A stretch of 64,000 nucleotides of DNA from Thiodiazotropha sp040507245 (GTDB taxonomy: Bacteria; Pseudomonadota; Gammaproteobacteria; Chromatiales; Chromatiaceae). The stretch spans positions 14,577 through 78,576 of the forward strand of contig JBEVVH010000002.1 in NCBI GenBank assembly GCA_040507245.1, given 5' to 3'. Each line of letters starts with the position of its first letter. Position 1 is the first letter of the stretch. Positions 25,348-35,144 of this stretch are shown piece by piece. Made by a program: the position numbers and the translations under genes. A model generated the notes under the pieces. That model saw only the letters and a list, made by a program, of their open reading frames with translations, was not told the DNA's origin and did not search any database.

Positions 25348-27336
25348 TCAGGCACTCACTTCGTTGATCGCAGCGAGGACATTCTCCGCAGTGAAGCCGA
25401 ACTCCTTGAACAGTTGACCGGCAGGCGCCGACTCGCCGAAACGGTTGATACCCACAACCTTGCCGTTGAGCCCGACGTACTTGTACCAGCCATCGGTGAC
25501 TGCAGCTTCCACCGCCACGCGGGCGGTCACAGAGGAAGGCAGCACGGCTTCGCGGTAGGCGGCATCCTGCTCGTCGAAACGCTTGCTGTTGGGCATGGAA
25601 ACCACGCGCACCTTCTTGCCGGAATCGGCTGCGGCCTTGACTGCAATTTCGACCTCGGAACCGGTCGCGATCACGATCGCGTCCGGAGTGCCGTCACAAT
25701 CGACCAGCACGTAACCACCCTTGGCGATATCGGCAATCTGCGCATCGCTACGGGCCTGGTGGGCCAGGTTCTGGCGGGAGAAGATCAGGCAGGTGGGCCC
25801 TTCCTTCTTGTCGACCGCAGCTTTCCAGGACACGGCGGTTTCAACCGAGTCACAGGGACGCCAGACGTCCATGTTGGGAATCATGCGCAGGGTCGGGATC
25901 TGCTCGATCGGCTGATGGGTCGGTCCGTCCTCGCCCAGACCGATGGAGTCATGGGTGTAGACAAAGATCGAACGCAGCTTCATCAGGGCGGCCATGCGCA
26001 GGGCGTTGCGGGCATATTCCGAGAACATCAGGAAGGTGCCGCCGTAAGGAATGAAGCCCCCGTGCAGCGCCACGCCGTTCATGATCGCGGACATGCCGAA
26101 TTCACGCACACCGTAGGAGATGTAGTTGCCGCCGGTCTCACCTTCAGTGATCGATTTCGATCCGGACCAGGCAGTGAGATTGGACGGGGTCAGATCCGCC
26201 GAACCACCCAGGAAATCGGGCAGCAGGGGTCCAAAACCGTTCAGGGTGTTCTGCGAAGCCTTGCGGGTAGCGGGGGATTCCGCCTTGGCATTGACCTCAG
26301 AGATGAACTGGGCGGCACCGGTCTCCCAATCGGCGGGCAGATCACCGGCCATGCGGCGTTTGAATTCCGCAGCCAGTTCCGGGTGAGCCGCTTCATAGGC
26401 GCTGAACTTCTCATTCCAGGCGGACTCGGCGGCAGCTCCGGAATCCTTGGCATCCCAACCCTGGTAGATGGTTTCAGGAATCACGAAAGGCTCATAGGTC
26501 CAACCCAGCTGCTCGCGGGTCGCAGCAATCTCATCGGCACCCAGCGGAGCACCGTGACAGTCGTGACTGCCGGCCAGATTGGGCGAACCAAAACCGATGG
26601 TGGTCTTGCAGCAGATCAGGCTGGGCTTGCTGCCTTCAGCCTGGGCGGCCTTGATGGCCTGGTCGATGGCGTCCGCATCGTGGCCGTCCACGTTGCGTAC
26701 CACATGCCAGCCGTAGGCCTCGAAGCGGGCCGGAGTGTCGTCGGTGAACCAGTGTTCGGTTTCGCCGTCGATACTGATGCCGTTGTCATCCCAGAAGGCG
26801 ATCAACTTGCCCAGACCGAGGGTGCCCGCCAGGGAACAGGACTCGTGGGAGATACCTTCCATCATGCAGCCGTCACCGAGGAACACATAGGTGTTGTGAT
26901 CCACGATCTCGTGACCAGGACGGTTGAACTGGGCGGCCAGGGTCTTTTCGGCGAGGGCCATGCCCACTGCGTTGGTGATGCCCTGTCCCAGGGGACCGGT
27001 GGTGGTCTCGACGCCGGGTGCGTAGCCGTACTCCGGATGCCCCGGAGTCTTGGAATGCAGCTGACGGAAGTTTTTCAGATCTTCCATGCTCAGGTCATAT
27101 CCGGTGAGATGCAGCAGGGAATAGATCAGCATCGAACCGTGGCCATTGGAAAGAACAAAGCGGTCGCGATCAGCCCATTCCGGATTCACCGGATTGTGTT
27201 TCATGTGGCTGTTCCAAAGCACCTCTGCGATATCGGCCATACCCATGGGCGCGCCCGGGTGACCTGAATTGGCTTTTTGCACCGCATCCATACTCAGGGC
27301 ACGAATGGCATTGGCGAGTTCTCTGCGTGAGGACAT
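25348..27336 (-). CDS. tkt: Transketolase
   Basis: Thiamine-diphosphate enzyme moving two-carbon units in the Calvin and pentose phosphate pathways. The 662 residues show NSGHPGAPMGMADIAEVLW, the ThDP/Mg motif GDGCMMEGISHE...WDDNGI, the C-terminal block TGSEVEIA and SIGLGEDGPTHQPIEQ. A very strong Shine-Dalgarno (AGGAGGGG) precedes the ATG. It heads the run tkt-gap-pgk-pyk-fba, which covers most of the regenerative and reductive part of the Calvin cycle. Confidence 0.97.
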   Translation of the reverse strand: MSSRRELANAIRALSMDAVQKANSGHPGAPMGMADIAEVLWNSHMKHNPVNPEWADRDRFVLSNGHGSMLIYSLLHLTGYDLSMEDLKNFRQLHSKTPGHPEYGYAPGVETTTGPLGQGITNAVGMALAEKTLAAQFNRPGHEIVDHNTYVFLGDGCMMEGISHESCSLAGTLGLGKLIAFWDDNGISIDGETEHWFTDDTPARFEAYGWHVVRNVDGHDADAIDQAIKAAQAEGSKPSLICCKTTIGFGSPNLAGSHDCHGAPLGADEIAATREQLGWTYEPFVIPETIYQGWDAKDSGAAAESAWNEKFSAYEAAHPELAAEFKRRMAGDLPADWETGAAQFISEVNAKAESPATRKASQNTLNGFGPLLPDFLGGSADLTPSNLTAWSGSKSITEGETGGNYISYGVREFGMSAIMNGVALHGGFIPYGGTFLMFSEYARNALRMAALMKLRSIFVYTHDSIGLGEDGPTHQPIEQIPTLRMIPNMDVWRPCDSVETAVSWKAAVDKKEGPTCLIFSRQNLAHQARSDAQIADIAKGGYVLVDCDGTPDAIVIATGSEVEIAVKAAADSGKKVRVVSMPNSKRFDEQDAAYREAVLPSSVTARVAVEAAVTDGWYKYVGLNGKVVGINRFGESAPAGQLFKEFGFTAENVLAAINEVSA

Positions 27337-27627
27337 TGACCCCTCCTAGATTATTTGAAGCTTGGTTATCTATTTAAAAACTGTGGGATGATGTTTCGAG
27401 CGGTATCCCGCCCGATCAAGTTGCAGCAATCACCCCTTGCTGCGTGCGTCCGTAATGCCCCTTGTGCCGTTCTGCGTCATGGTCTGTTGCGGACGAATGT
27501 GTAAGGCCCCCATGGGCAAAGGTCCGCCATTCTGACCCAAGCGACAAGCCCAGGGCAAGGCAGTGTACTTTACAGGCCGATAAGCTGGCTTGATGGGACA
27601 TCCGAAAAGCCACTTATTACAAAAATA

Positions 27628-28194
27628 TCAATCAGTTGAATCACTCCGCCACTTAATGGAGCAGCCCATGCTGGGGATCTGATCCCGTGGTCCCCGGGCG
27701 GTTTCCGCGATCTGTTTCATGGCCTCGAACAGATCACGACGCACCTTGGGATCCGCCGCCTCTTTGCGACTCTCATCCAAACGCCCCCGGTACTGGAGCT
27801 CCAAATCTGCGTTGTAGCCGAAAAAATCGGGCGTGCAGACGGCACCATAGGCTTTCGCAACTTCCTGACTTTCATCAAAAAGATAAGGGAAGGGAAAGTG
27901 CATTTCCTGCGCAATGCGACGCATGTTGTCGAATGAATCCTCGGCATACTCCGCCGGGTCGTTGGACATGATCGCGACTGAATTGACACCCAGGTCCCGC
28001 AGCTCTCTTGTATCCCGGACAATGCGATCGATCACGGCCTTGACGTAGGGACAGTGATTGCAGATGAACATGACCAGCAATCCCTTTTCACCGGCGCATT
28101 CCCGCAGTGACCAGGTCCTGCCATCCACACCGGGGAGTTCGAAGTCCGGTGCAGCGACACCAAAATCGCAAATGGGGGTCTGCAGTGAAACCAT
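27628..28194 (-). CDS. Thioredoxin-fold peroxiredoxin-like protein
   Basis: Soluble redoxin (AhpC/TSA-like) of about 188 residues. The active site is in VMFICNHCPYVKAVIDRI (CNHC). The family is widespread and usually listed as thioredoxin family protein; its substrate is unknown. Later features are MSNDPAEYAEDSFDNM and PDFFGYNADLELQYRGRLD. ATG at 28194 is preferred over an in-frame TTG at 28209. It is divergent from metK, sharing a 268-bp control region. Confidence 0.85.
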   Translation of the reverse strand: MVSLQTPICDFGVAAPDFELPGVDGRTWSLRECAGEKGLLVMFICNHCPYVKAVIDRIVRDTRELRDLGVNSVAIMSNDPAEYAEDSFDNMRRIAQEMHFPFPYLFDESQEVAKAYGAVCTPDFFGYNADLELQYRGRLDESRKEAADPKVRRDLFEAMKQIAETARGPRDQIPSMGCSIKWRSDSTD

Positions 28195-28203
28195 TATTGT
28201 ACC

Positions 28204-28219
28204 ATTCAATACATTGAAT
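28204..28219. promoter_or_regulatory. Palindrome in the divergent metK/thioredoxin-like promoter region
   Basis: ATTCAAT-AC-ATTGAAT, a 7-bp perfect inverted repeat in a region that must hold two divergent promoters. It could be an operator; no known regulator site is matched (it is not a MetJ box). Confidence 0.35.
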
Positions 28220-28274
28220 TGAGTCGGGGTGGGGCATTATGCAAAAAGCCGGCTTATGTGTAAAATCCGTTTTT

Positions 28275-28462
28275 TGTCCGGATTCGGACATCCCCCCACG
28301 ATTCCAAACCGGTTCCGGGCTCGGAGTTCCGCCACCGGGGCCCCCAATGGCGTCATGCGCAGTCCTCAGCGAGGCTCACCAGGACCAGGGACAGCAGGGG
28401 GTGGCAGGGCGAACCCGGTCCACCAGCAGGACATCGTACTAATAGATCAGTTGCAACGAACC
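28275..28462 (+). promoter_or_regulatory. Long GC-rich 5' leader of metK
   Basis: About 190 nt of non-coding sequence before metK with several possible stems: TGTCCG/CGGACA near 28275-28290 and GGACC (28382-28386) with GGTCC (28417-28421), the latter enclosing G-rich sequence. GGA triplets occur at 28382, 28389 and 28429. The frame happens to be open upstream of metK but the residues are low-complexity and unconserved-looking. I do not recognise a known SAM riboswitch class in it. Confidence 0.4.
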
Positions 28463-29647
28463 ATGACTAAAAACTACATATTTACCTCCGAATCCGTATC
28501 AGAAGGTCATCCCGACAAAGTCGCGGATCAGATCTCAGACGCCATGCTGGACGCGATCCTGCAAAAAGACCCCCATCCGGAGAAGGCCCGCGTGGCCTGT
28601 GAAACCCTGATCAAGACCGGTGCGGTCATCGTTGCCGGAGAGATCACGACAGAGGCCTGGGTTGATCTCGATGAACTGGTGCGCGGCGTGGTCAGTGACA
28701 TCGGATACACCAGTTCCCGGGTCGGATTCGACGGTTCCACCTGTGCCGTCATGTCCCTGATCGGCAAGCAGTCGGCGAACATCGCCCAGGGCGTTGACCG
28801 TTCAGCACCGGAGGAACAGGGTGCCGGTGATCAGGGCATGATGTTCGGTTACGCCACCAATGAAACCGATGTGCTGATGCCGGCGCCCATCACCTATGCC
28901 CAGAGGCTGGTTCAGCGTCAGTCGGAAATTCGCAAGTCCGGGATCCTTCCCTGGCTGCGCCCGGACGCCAAAAGCCAGGTCACCCTGCACTATGAAGATG
29001 GTCAGGTGGTAGGTATCGGGGCCGTCGTGCTGTCGACTCAGCATGACCCGGAAATCGGTTACGACGAACTGCGTGAAGCCGTGATGGAAAACATCATACA
29101 ACCCGTCCTGCCGAAGCAGTGGCTGGACCAATGTCCCGCTGACAAGATCCACATCAACCCCACCGGCAGTTTCGTCATTGGCGGACCCGTGGGTGACTGC
29201 GGGCTGACCGGACGCAAGATCATCGTTGACACCTACGGCGGGGCGGCACGTCATGGCGGAGGAGCTTTCTCCGGCAAGGACCCCTCGAAGGTGGACCGCT
29301 CCGCAGCCTACGCAGGCCGTTACGTGGCAAAAAACGTGGTCGCCGCGGGCCTGGCCGATCGCTGCGAGATCCAGGTCTCCTACGCGATCGGCGTTGCCGA
29401 ACCCACCTCGATCATGGTGGAGACCTTCGGTACCGGAAAGATTCCCGATGAGGCGATCTCGAAACTGGTCCGCGAGCATTTCGACCTGCGTCCCTATGGC
29501 ATCATCAAGATGCTCGACCTCTACAATACCGACCGGATCAAGTATCGCAACACCGCTGCCTATGGCCACTTCGGTCGTGAGGACGAAGGCTTCACCTGGG
29601 AGTTGACCGATAAGGCCGAGGCATTGCGGGAAGACGCCAAGATTTAA
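28463..29647 (+). CDS. metK: S-adenosylmethionine synthetase
   Basis: Makes S-adenosylmethionine from methionine and ATP. The 394 residues begin MTKNYIFTSESVSEGHPDKV and include GAGDQGMMFGYA, the P-loop-like GGAARHGGGAFSGKDPSKVD and a normal C-terminus. The ATG at 28463 is chosen by homology; the preceding sequence lacks a good Shine-Dalgarno, and the frame is open upstream to 28229. An AT-rich inverted repeat begins right at the stop codon. The next genes, ahcY and metF, complete the methyl cycle. Confidence 0.96.
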   Translation: MTKNYIFTSESVSEGHPDKVADQISDAMLDAILQKDPHPEKARVACETLIKTGAVIVAGEITTEAWVDLDELVRGVVSDIGYTSSRVGFDGSTCAVMSLIGKQSANIAQGVDRSAPEEQGAGDQGMMFGYATNETDVLMPAPITYAQRLVQRQSEIRKSGILPWLRPDAKSQVTLHYEDGQVVGIGAVVLSTQHDPEIGYDELREAVMENIIQPVLPKQWLDQCPADKIHINPTGSFVIGGPVGDCGLTGRKIIVDTYGGAARHGGGAFSGKDPSKVDRSAAYAGRYVAKNVVAAGLADRCEIQVSYAIGVAEPTSIMVETFGTGKIPDEAISKLVREHFDLRPYGIIKMLDLYNTDRIKYRNTAAYGHFGREDEGFTWELTDKAEALREDAKI

Positions 29648-29654
29648 TTTTGAA

Positions 29655-29758
29655 TGTTGAATCATGAATTTTGAATCGGGGTTGCCCGCTCCGCGGGCGC
29701 TTCAGTTCGAATAAATCGTGCGCAAAGCGCACTCGACAATTCAAAATTCATAATTAAA
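29655..29758. repeat. AT-rich inverted repeat with two internal hairpins
   Basis: Arms with ATGAATTTTGAAT (left, about 29655-29678) and ATTCAAAATTCAT (right, about 29736-29758) flank two perfect small hairpins, GCCCGC/GCGGGC (29684-29698) and GTGCGC/GCGCAC (29718-29732). It lies between the metK stop and the SAH riboswitch and is likely to fold as a whole, acting as a terminator or MITE-like repeat. Confidence 0.65.
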
Positions 29759-29776
29759 AATTACTCTAAAAAAGTT

Positions 29777-29850
29777 TGCCGAGGAGCGCTGCAACGGAAA
29801 CCATCCGCCAGGCTCGGCAGACCCACCGATCGACCAAACGGCGCTCACTC
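29777..29850 (+). promoter_or_regulatory. S-adenosylhomocysteine (SAH) riboswitch
   Basis: The sequence GCCGAGGAGCGCTGCAACGG, then GCCAGGCTCGGC and AACGGCGCTCAC matches the conserved core of the SAH riboswitch. CCGAG (about 29779) pairs with CTCGG (about 29813), and GAGCGC pairs with GCGCTC (29841-29846) to form the pseudoknot. It precedes ahcY by 25 nt. This class turns on expression when SAH accumulates, so ahcY and probably metF should respond to SAH. Confidence 0.92.
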
Positions 29851-29873
29851 ACGATATTCAGGAGCTGACTACC

Positions 29874-31280
<1,407 letters not shown>

Positions 31281-31289
31281 GTCAGACGT

Positions 31290-31315
31290 CCCCGGCCTGC
31301 TCTGCCCGGCCGGGG
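31290..31315 (+). terminator. Hairpin between ahcY and metF
   Basis: CCCCGGCC and GGCCGGGG form an eight-pair stem with a ten-base loop, followed by CGGTTTA. The T-run is short, so partial read-through into metF is likely. Confidence 0.55.
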
Positions 31316-31352
31316 CGGTTTACCCACCATCTGCCCCCAGCGATTTCCCCTC

Positions 31353-32216
31353 ATGAACACATCGGACACAACAGAGCAGCTTTTCAGCTTCGAACTGTTT
31401 CCACCCAAGACCGCCCAGGGTTTCGACAAACTCAAAGCGAATGTGGAAAAACTCAATACCCTCAAACCCGCCTTCTTCTCCGTCACCTACGGGGCGGGCG
31501 GCTCGACTCAGCAACGCACCTTTGAGACGGTGGACTGGTTGTCGGATCAGCGGATCGATACCGCCCCGCATCTCTCCTGTATCGGAGCCGATCGGGAAGA
31601 GATCCTGCAGATCCTGGAGCGCTACCGGGACATGGGACTGCATCGGCTGGTGGCTCTGCGCGGTGATCTGCCGTCAGGCATCGGCTTGGGGGACCTGGGT
31701 GAACTCAACCACGCCAACCAGTTGGTGAGCCTGATCCGGGAGCACTTTGGCGAGCATTTTCATATCGAGGTGGCGGCCTACCCGGAGTTTCATCCCCAAT
31801 CGAGCAGTCCGAAACAGGACCTCAAACATTTCAAGAACAAGGTCGAAGCCGGCGCCAATAGCGCCATCACCCAGTACTTCTACAATGCGGACGCCTATTT
31901 CCGCTTTCTTGACGATTGCCAGCGCCTGCAGATCGACATCCCCATCGTACCGGGTGTCATGCCGATTACCAATTCACTCCAGCTGGGACGTTTCTCCGAT
32001 GCCTGTGGCGCGGAAATTCCCAGTTGGATTCGTAAGCGGCTGGAAGGCTATGGTGAAGACCTGGAGTCGATCCGCAGTTTCGGCACCGAGGTCGTCACCG
32101 CGTTGTGCGAGCGACTCTTGTCAGGCGGCGCACCCGGACTGCATTTCTACACCATGAATCAGGCGGAACCCACGACCAGGATCTGGCAGGCGCTGAATGC
32201 GAATTTTAAGTTTTGA
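31353..32216 (+). CDS. metF: 5,10-methylenetetrahydrofolate reductase
   Basis: Flavoenzyme making 5-methyl-THF for methionine synthesis. The 287 residues begin with FSFELFPPKTAQGFDKL, followed by SVTYGAGGS, LRGDLPSG, EVAAYPEFHP, and AGANSAITQYFYN. The last codons (residues NFKF and the stop) lie inside the left arm of an AT-rich inverted repeat, so the repeat seems to have supplied the 3' end of the gene. With metK and ahcY it covers the activated-methyl cycle except methionine synthase. Confidence 0.95.
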   Translation: MNTSDTTEQLFSFELFPPKTAQGFDKLKANVEKLNTLKPAFFSVTYGAGGSTQQRTFETVDWLSDQRIDTAPHLSCIGADREEILQILERYRDMGLHRLVALRGDLPSGIGLGDLGELNHANQLVSLIREHFGEHFHIEVAAYPEFHPQSSSPKQDLKHFKNKVEAGANSAITQYFYNADAYFRFLDDCQRLQIDIPIVPGVMPITNSLQLGRFSDACGAEIPSWIRKRLEGYGEDLESIRSFGTEVVTALCERLLSGGAPGLHFYTMNQAEPTTRIWQALNANFKF

Positions 32217-32440
32217 GTTATGAATTTTTAGTTGATGAGTTCGCTGCGCTCACGGTTATCGCGTTCCCACGCTCTGCGTGGGAATGCAGACCCGGGCTTG
32301 CGCATGCCTAACAGGTTTGGGCGATACGTCGTAATATCCATAGGCATTCCCACGCAGAGCGTGGGAACGAGATACAAAATAACCGTGAGCGCAGCGAACA
32401 CATCAACTTAAAACTCAAAACTTACAACTCAAAACTAACA
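32201..32440. repeat. Nested inverted-repeat element
   Basis: Three nested layers: outer AT-rich arms (about 32201-32239 and 32401-32440, imperfect); a perfect 20-nt pair, TTCGCTGCGCTCACGGTTAT at 32240-32259 with its complement at 32379-32398; and a perfect 26-nt pair at 32262-32287 and 32344-32369, each copy itself a CCCACGC...GCGTGGG hairpin. It lies between the convergent ends of metF and the kinase gene and could serve both as terminator. The form suggests one repeat inserted into another. Confidence 0.85.
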
Positions 32441-32443
32441 AAA

Positions 32444-34567
32444 TCACCCTGGTACAGGGCTCAATTGGTCTGGCCCAAAACGTCCCCCGACACAGCGTTC
32501 GATGATCGAATCGAGCAGTTCCGGTTCCACCGGTTTGGCCAGGAAACCATCCATCCCCGCGCGGATGCACAGATCCATCATCTCTTCCTTACTGTTCGCG
32601 GTCAGCGCATAGATCGGCATGTAGCGTGCCTTTTCCTCCAGTTGTCGGTAGCGACGGGTGAACTCGATACCATCCACGTGGGGCATGCACAGATCGACAA
32701 AGGCCAATTCGTAGTCTGTTTCACTGACTGCCTGCAAGGCCTCGCGGCCATCCCGGGCGACCTTGACCTGATGACCCCGTTGCTTGAGAAGGGTCGACAG
32801 CACCTTGGCGGCAATCACGTTATCCTCGGCCAGCAGGACGTTCATCGGGCGCAGGGATTTGAACATTTCCTGTGCAATCTGCGGTTTTCCCGGATCGAGC
32901 TGCTGATCCTGGTGCGAGACCAACAGGTCGGTGATCGCTTTGGCGAGTTCGTCCGGTAGAAAAGGTTTGATCAGAACCGGAGTATTGAACGAGGCGTAAT
33001 CGAGGGTCTGGGAACGGTAACCCGCCAATACCAGAGGGATCCCGGGTTTGAATGCACGCACGTTTCGGATCACCTGTCGCACCGCTCCGTCCGACAGAGA
33101 GTCGCAGACCAGCACCAGATCCGTCTCCGCCGGCAGTCGTTCGCCAAACTGTTCCAGATCCCGCGCACTTGCCCCGTGCATACCCAGCTCATCGACCATT
33201 TGCAGATGCTGCTGCAAAGCGATGGGGTCGCTCTCATAAATCAACACCCGCTTGTCACGAATCTGAGGAAAATGCTGCTTCAGGGATTGGGCGCCACTTT
33301 GACCGTCCCAATCACCCAATTTTGGCAACAGGGGCAGGCGCACACTGAACACGCTGCCCTGCCCCAATTCGCTGCTTACATCCACCCGGCCTTTCATCAG
33401 GCGGGTCAGATCCCGGATCACTGAAGTACCCAAACCGGTACCTTCGAAACGCCTGCGGGAATGTCCATCCTCTGCCTGCCAGAAGTTGTCGAAAATATCC
33501 GACAATTTATCGGTCTCGATACCGATGCCACTGTCTTCAACCTCGAACAGGATAAATCGCTCCGACGCCTGGGGCGCTTCTTCGTCGTACTGGATACGCA
33601 GGCACACATAACCCTTTTCGGTGAGTTTGATCGCATTGCCCAGCATGTTGAAGAGAATCTGGGAAATTCTCAGCTTGTCGCCGCGCAGCTTCAATGGCAC
33701 CTCTGGATCGATGTAACAGTACATCTCCAGATGTTTCTCCTGAACTTCCGGGGCCAGGGTTGAGGTGATGTTCTTGACCATCTCGTACACATCGAACCAT
33801 TCCGAGGTCAATTCCAGTTTGTTGGCATCGATTTTCGACAGGTCCAGCACATCGCTGATCATCGAACGCAGCAGCCTGGCTGAGGCATTTATCGCGTGTA
33901 CATACTCTTTCTGCTCGGCATCCAGAGGGGTGTTCTGCAACAACCTGGCCATACCCATGACACCGATCAACGGGGTCCTCAATTCGTGTGTCATGGTCGC
34001 GAGAAAGTCCCCACGGGCCTGTTTCGCCAGCATCGCCTCCCGCTTCGCGTAATGCAGTTGGCGCAACAGGGTGTACTGGTACACCGGTACGATGATCAGC
34101 AGAAACAGGAACAGAAACGACTCGAAAAACTGGCTCTGCCACTGTTGCAGGCTATAGATGACCAGAGCGTAGGAGCAGAAACTCAGTGACATGGATAGCA
34201 GCAGTGTTCTCGCTCCGTACCTGATCCCGTAGGAAATATAGATCCAGTGATAGATCAGGTAGAAGGGGCTGAAGGCATCGGATGTCAGGTAGATCGCCAG
34301 GCTGGTGGCGCTGATATCGATGATCAGTGTGAGATAGATGCGGTGCGGCAGGCTGGGCCAGATCGCCACGTTGACCAGCAAGACGATGAAAAAGGTGAAA
34401 TACCAGGCATAGAGGGTAACCAGAAGGGGGAAATCAACGGCGTAATATTCTGTCTGGATGGCAAACCACATGGACAGGCAGCAGAACAGCCAAACCGCCA
34501 AACGTAACAAGGCCTGTTGATACTCCGAGTTGGAGAGCAACTCCTTGTCGAAGATTTTCCTAACCAT
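32444..34567 (-). CDS. Hybrid sensor histidine kinase (RpfC-like)
   Basis: Inner-membrane hybrid kinase of 707 residues. The N-terminal 170 residues contain about five or six hydrophobic helices with no large periplasmic domain. A HisKA domain follows with phospho-His in FLATMTHELRTPL, then an HATPase with N box NMLGNAIKLTEKG, G1 DSGIGIETD and G2 GTGLGTSV. Next comes a degenerate receiver (about 435-560; IYESDP and IKPF remain but the phospho-Asp region reads LVCDSLSD), then an intact receiver (about 580-700; LLAEDN, phosphoacceptor in FVDLCMPH, ALTAN, KPV). No HPt domain is attached, so a separate phosphotransfer protein is implied. The layout resembles RpfC, but no rpfF or rpfG is near. Confidence 0.85.
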   Translation of the reverse strand: MVRKIFDKELLSNSEYQQALLRLAVWLFCCLSMWFAIQTEYYAVDFPLLVTLYAWYFTFFIVLLVNVAIWPSLPHRIYLTLIIDISATSLAIYLTSDAFSPFYLIYHWIYISYGIRYGARTLLLSMSLSFCSYALVIYSLQQWQSQFFESFLFLFLLIIVPVYQYTLLRQLHYAKREAMLAKQARGDFLATMTHELRTPLIGVMGMARLLQNTPLDAEQKEYVHAINASARLLRSMISDVLDLSKIDANKLELTSEWFDVYEMVKNITSTLAPEVQEKHLEMYCYIDPEVPLKLRGDKLRISQILFNMLGNAIKLTEKGYVCLRIQYDEEAPQASERFILFEVEDSGIGIETDKLSDIFDNFWQAEDGHSRRRFEGTGLGTSVIRDLTRLMKGRVDVSSELGQGSVFSVRLPLLPKLGDWDGQSGAQSLKQHFPQIRDKRVLIYESDPIALQQHLQMVDELGMHGASARDLEQFGERLPAETDLVLVCDSLSDGAVRQVIRNVRAFKPGIPLVLAGYRSQTLDYASFNTPVLIKPFLPDELAKAITDLLVSHQDQQLDPGKPQIAQEMFKSLRPMNVLLAEDNVIAAKVLSTLLKQRGHQVKVARDGREALQAVSETDYELAFVDLCMPHVDGIEFTRRYRQLEEKARYMPIYALTANSKEEMMDLCIRAGMDGFLAKPVEPELLDSIIERCVGGRFGPDQLSPVPG

Positions 34568-35144
34568 AGCATGTCATCCTGAAATGTAAGACAGAGCAAC
34601 TCCTTGCCGGGTCACGGGTTACCGCTATGGCGGTGGACGAAAAACCCTAGGTTACTGCCATCAACCCCCAGGTGCGTCATCTGTCCCTGAACCCGTCACG
34701 TGTGACATTACTGTTTGGCACTCATGTGAGGAATACCGCGTACCTTTCAACTGCTCCGATGAGGTCCTGATCTGGGGTATCCAGGCTGTGGACAGTCGGT
34801 AGAGCCCTAGTGGACCTTTATGCGGACATCAAATCGTCTAAATGTATGACATTTGTCGCCATTGTGAAACACCAATTCGCAATCATACTGGCATCTGGAT
34901 CACACGAGGCTGCTTGAACGGGCCCGCGCCAGCGATGTTCATGACAAATTCCAGAGCCAATAATGGGACGATAACCCCCGGTTTCCGAAGCGAATTCCCA
35001 GCCAGTCGGATCACCGTGAAAAGCTGTTCAAAAAAGCCTAGGGTTTTCAATCCCAAGGTATTTGTGGGTCCGGATCCGAACCACTATCATTACATGCAAA
35101 TGGGAATGAGCCTTGCCATTCCATCCTACTGAAGGGTATCCGAG
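34568..35144. other. 577-bp gap between the kinase and PilZ genes
   Basis: No supported gene. A 96-codon frame (34842-35132, +) has no ribosome binding site and unnatural composition. Both divergent promoters must be here, but none is clear. GAAAAACCCTAGG at 34639 and CCTAGGGTTTTCA near 35037 are inverted copies sharing 11 bases, of unknown meaning. Confidence 0.5.

Noticed and set aside
24283..27267. A 994-codon open frame on the plus strand
   Set aside because: It lies antisense to gap and tkt and is rich in Gly, His and Val as expected for the mirror of GC-biased codons; no homology and no ribosome binding site.
28275..28462. A SAM-I, SAM-II or SAM-IV riboswitch before metK
   Set aside because: None of the conserved cores of these classes could be found; only generic stems are present.
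34842..35132. A 96-codon plus-strand ORF before the PilZ gene
   Set aside because: No ribosome binding site, and the composition is that of random translation.
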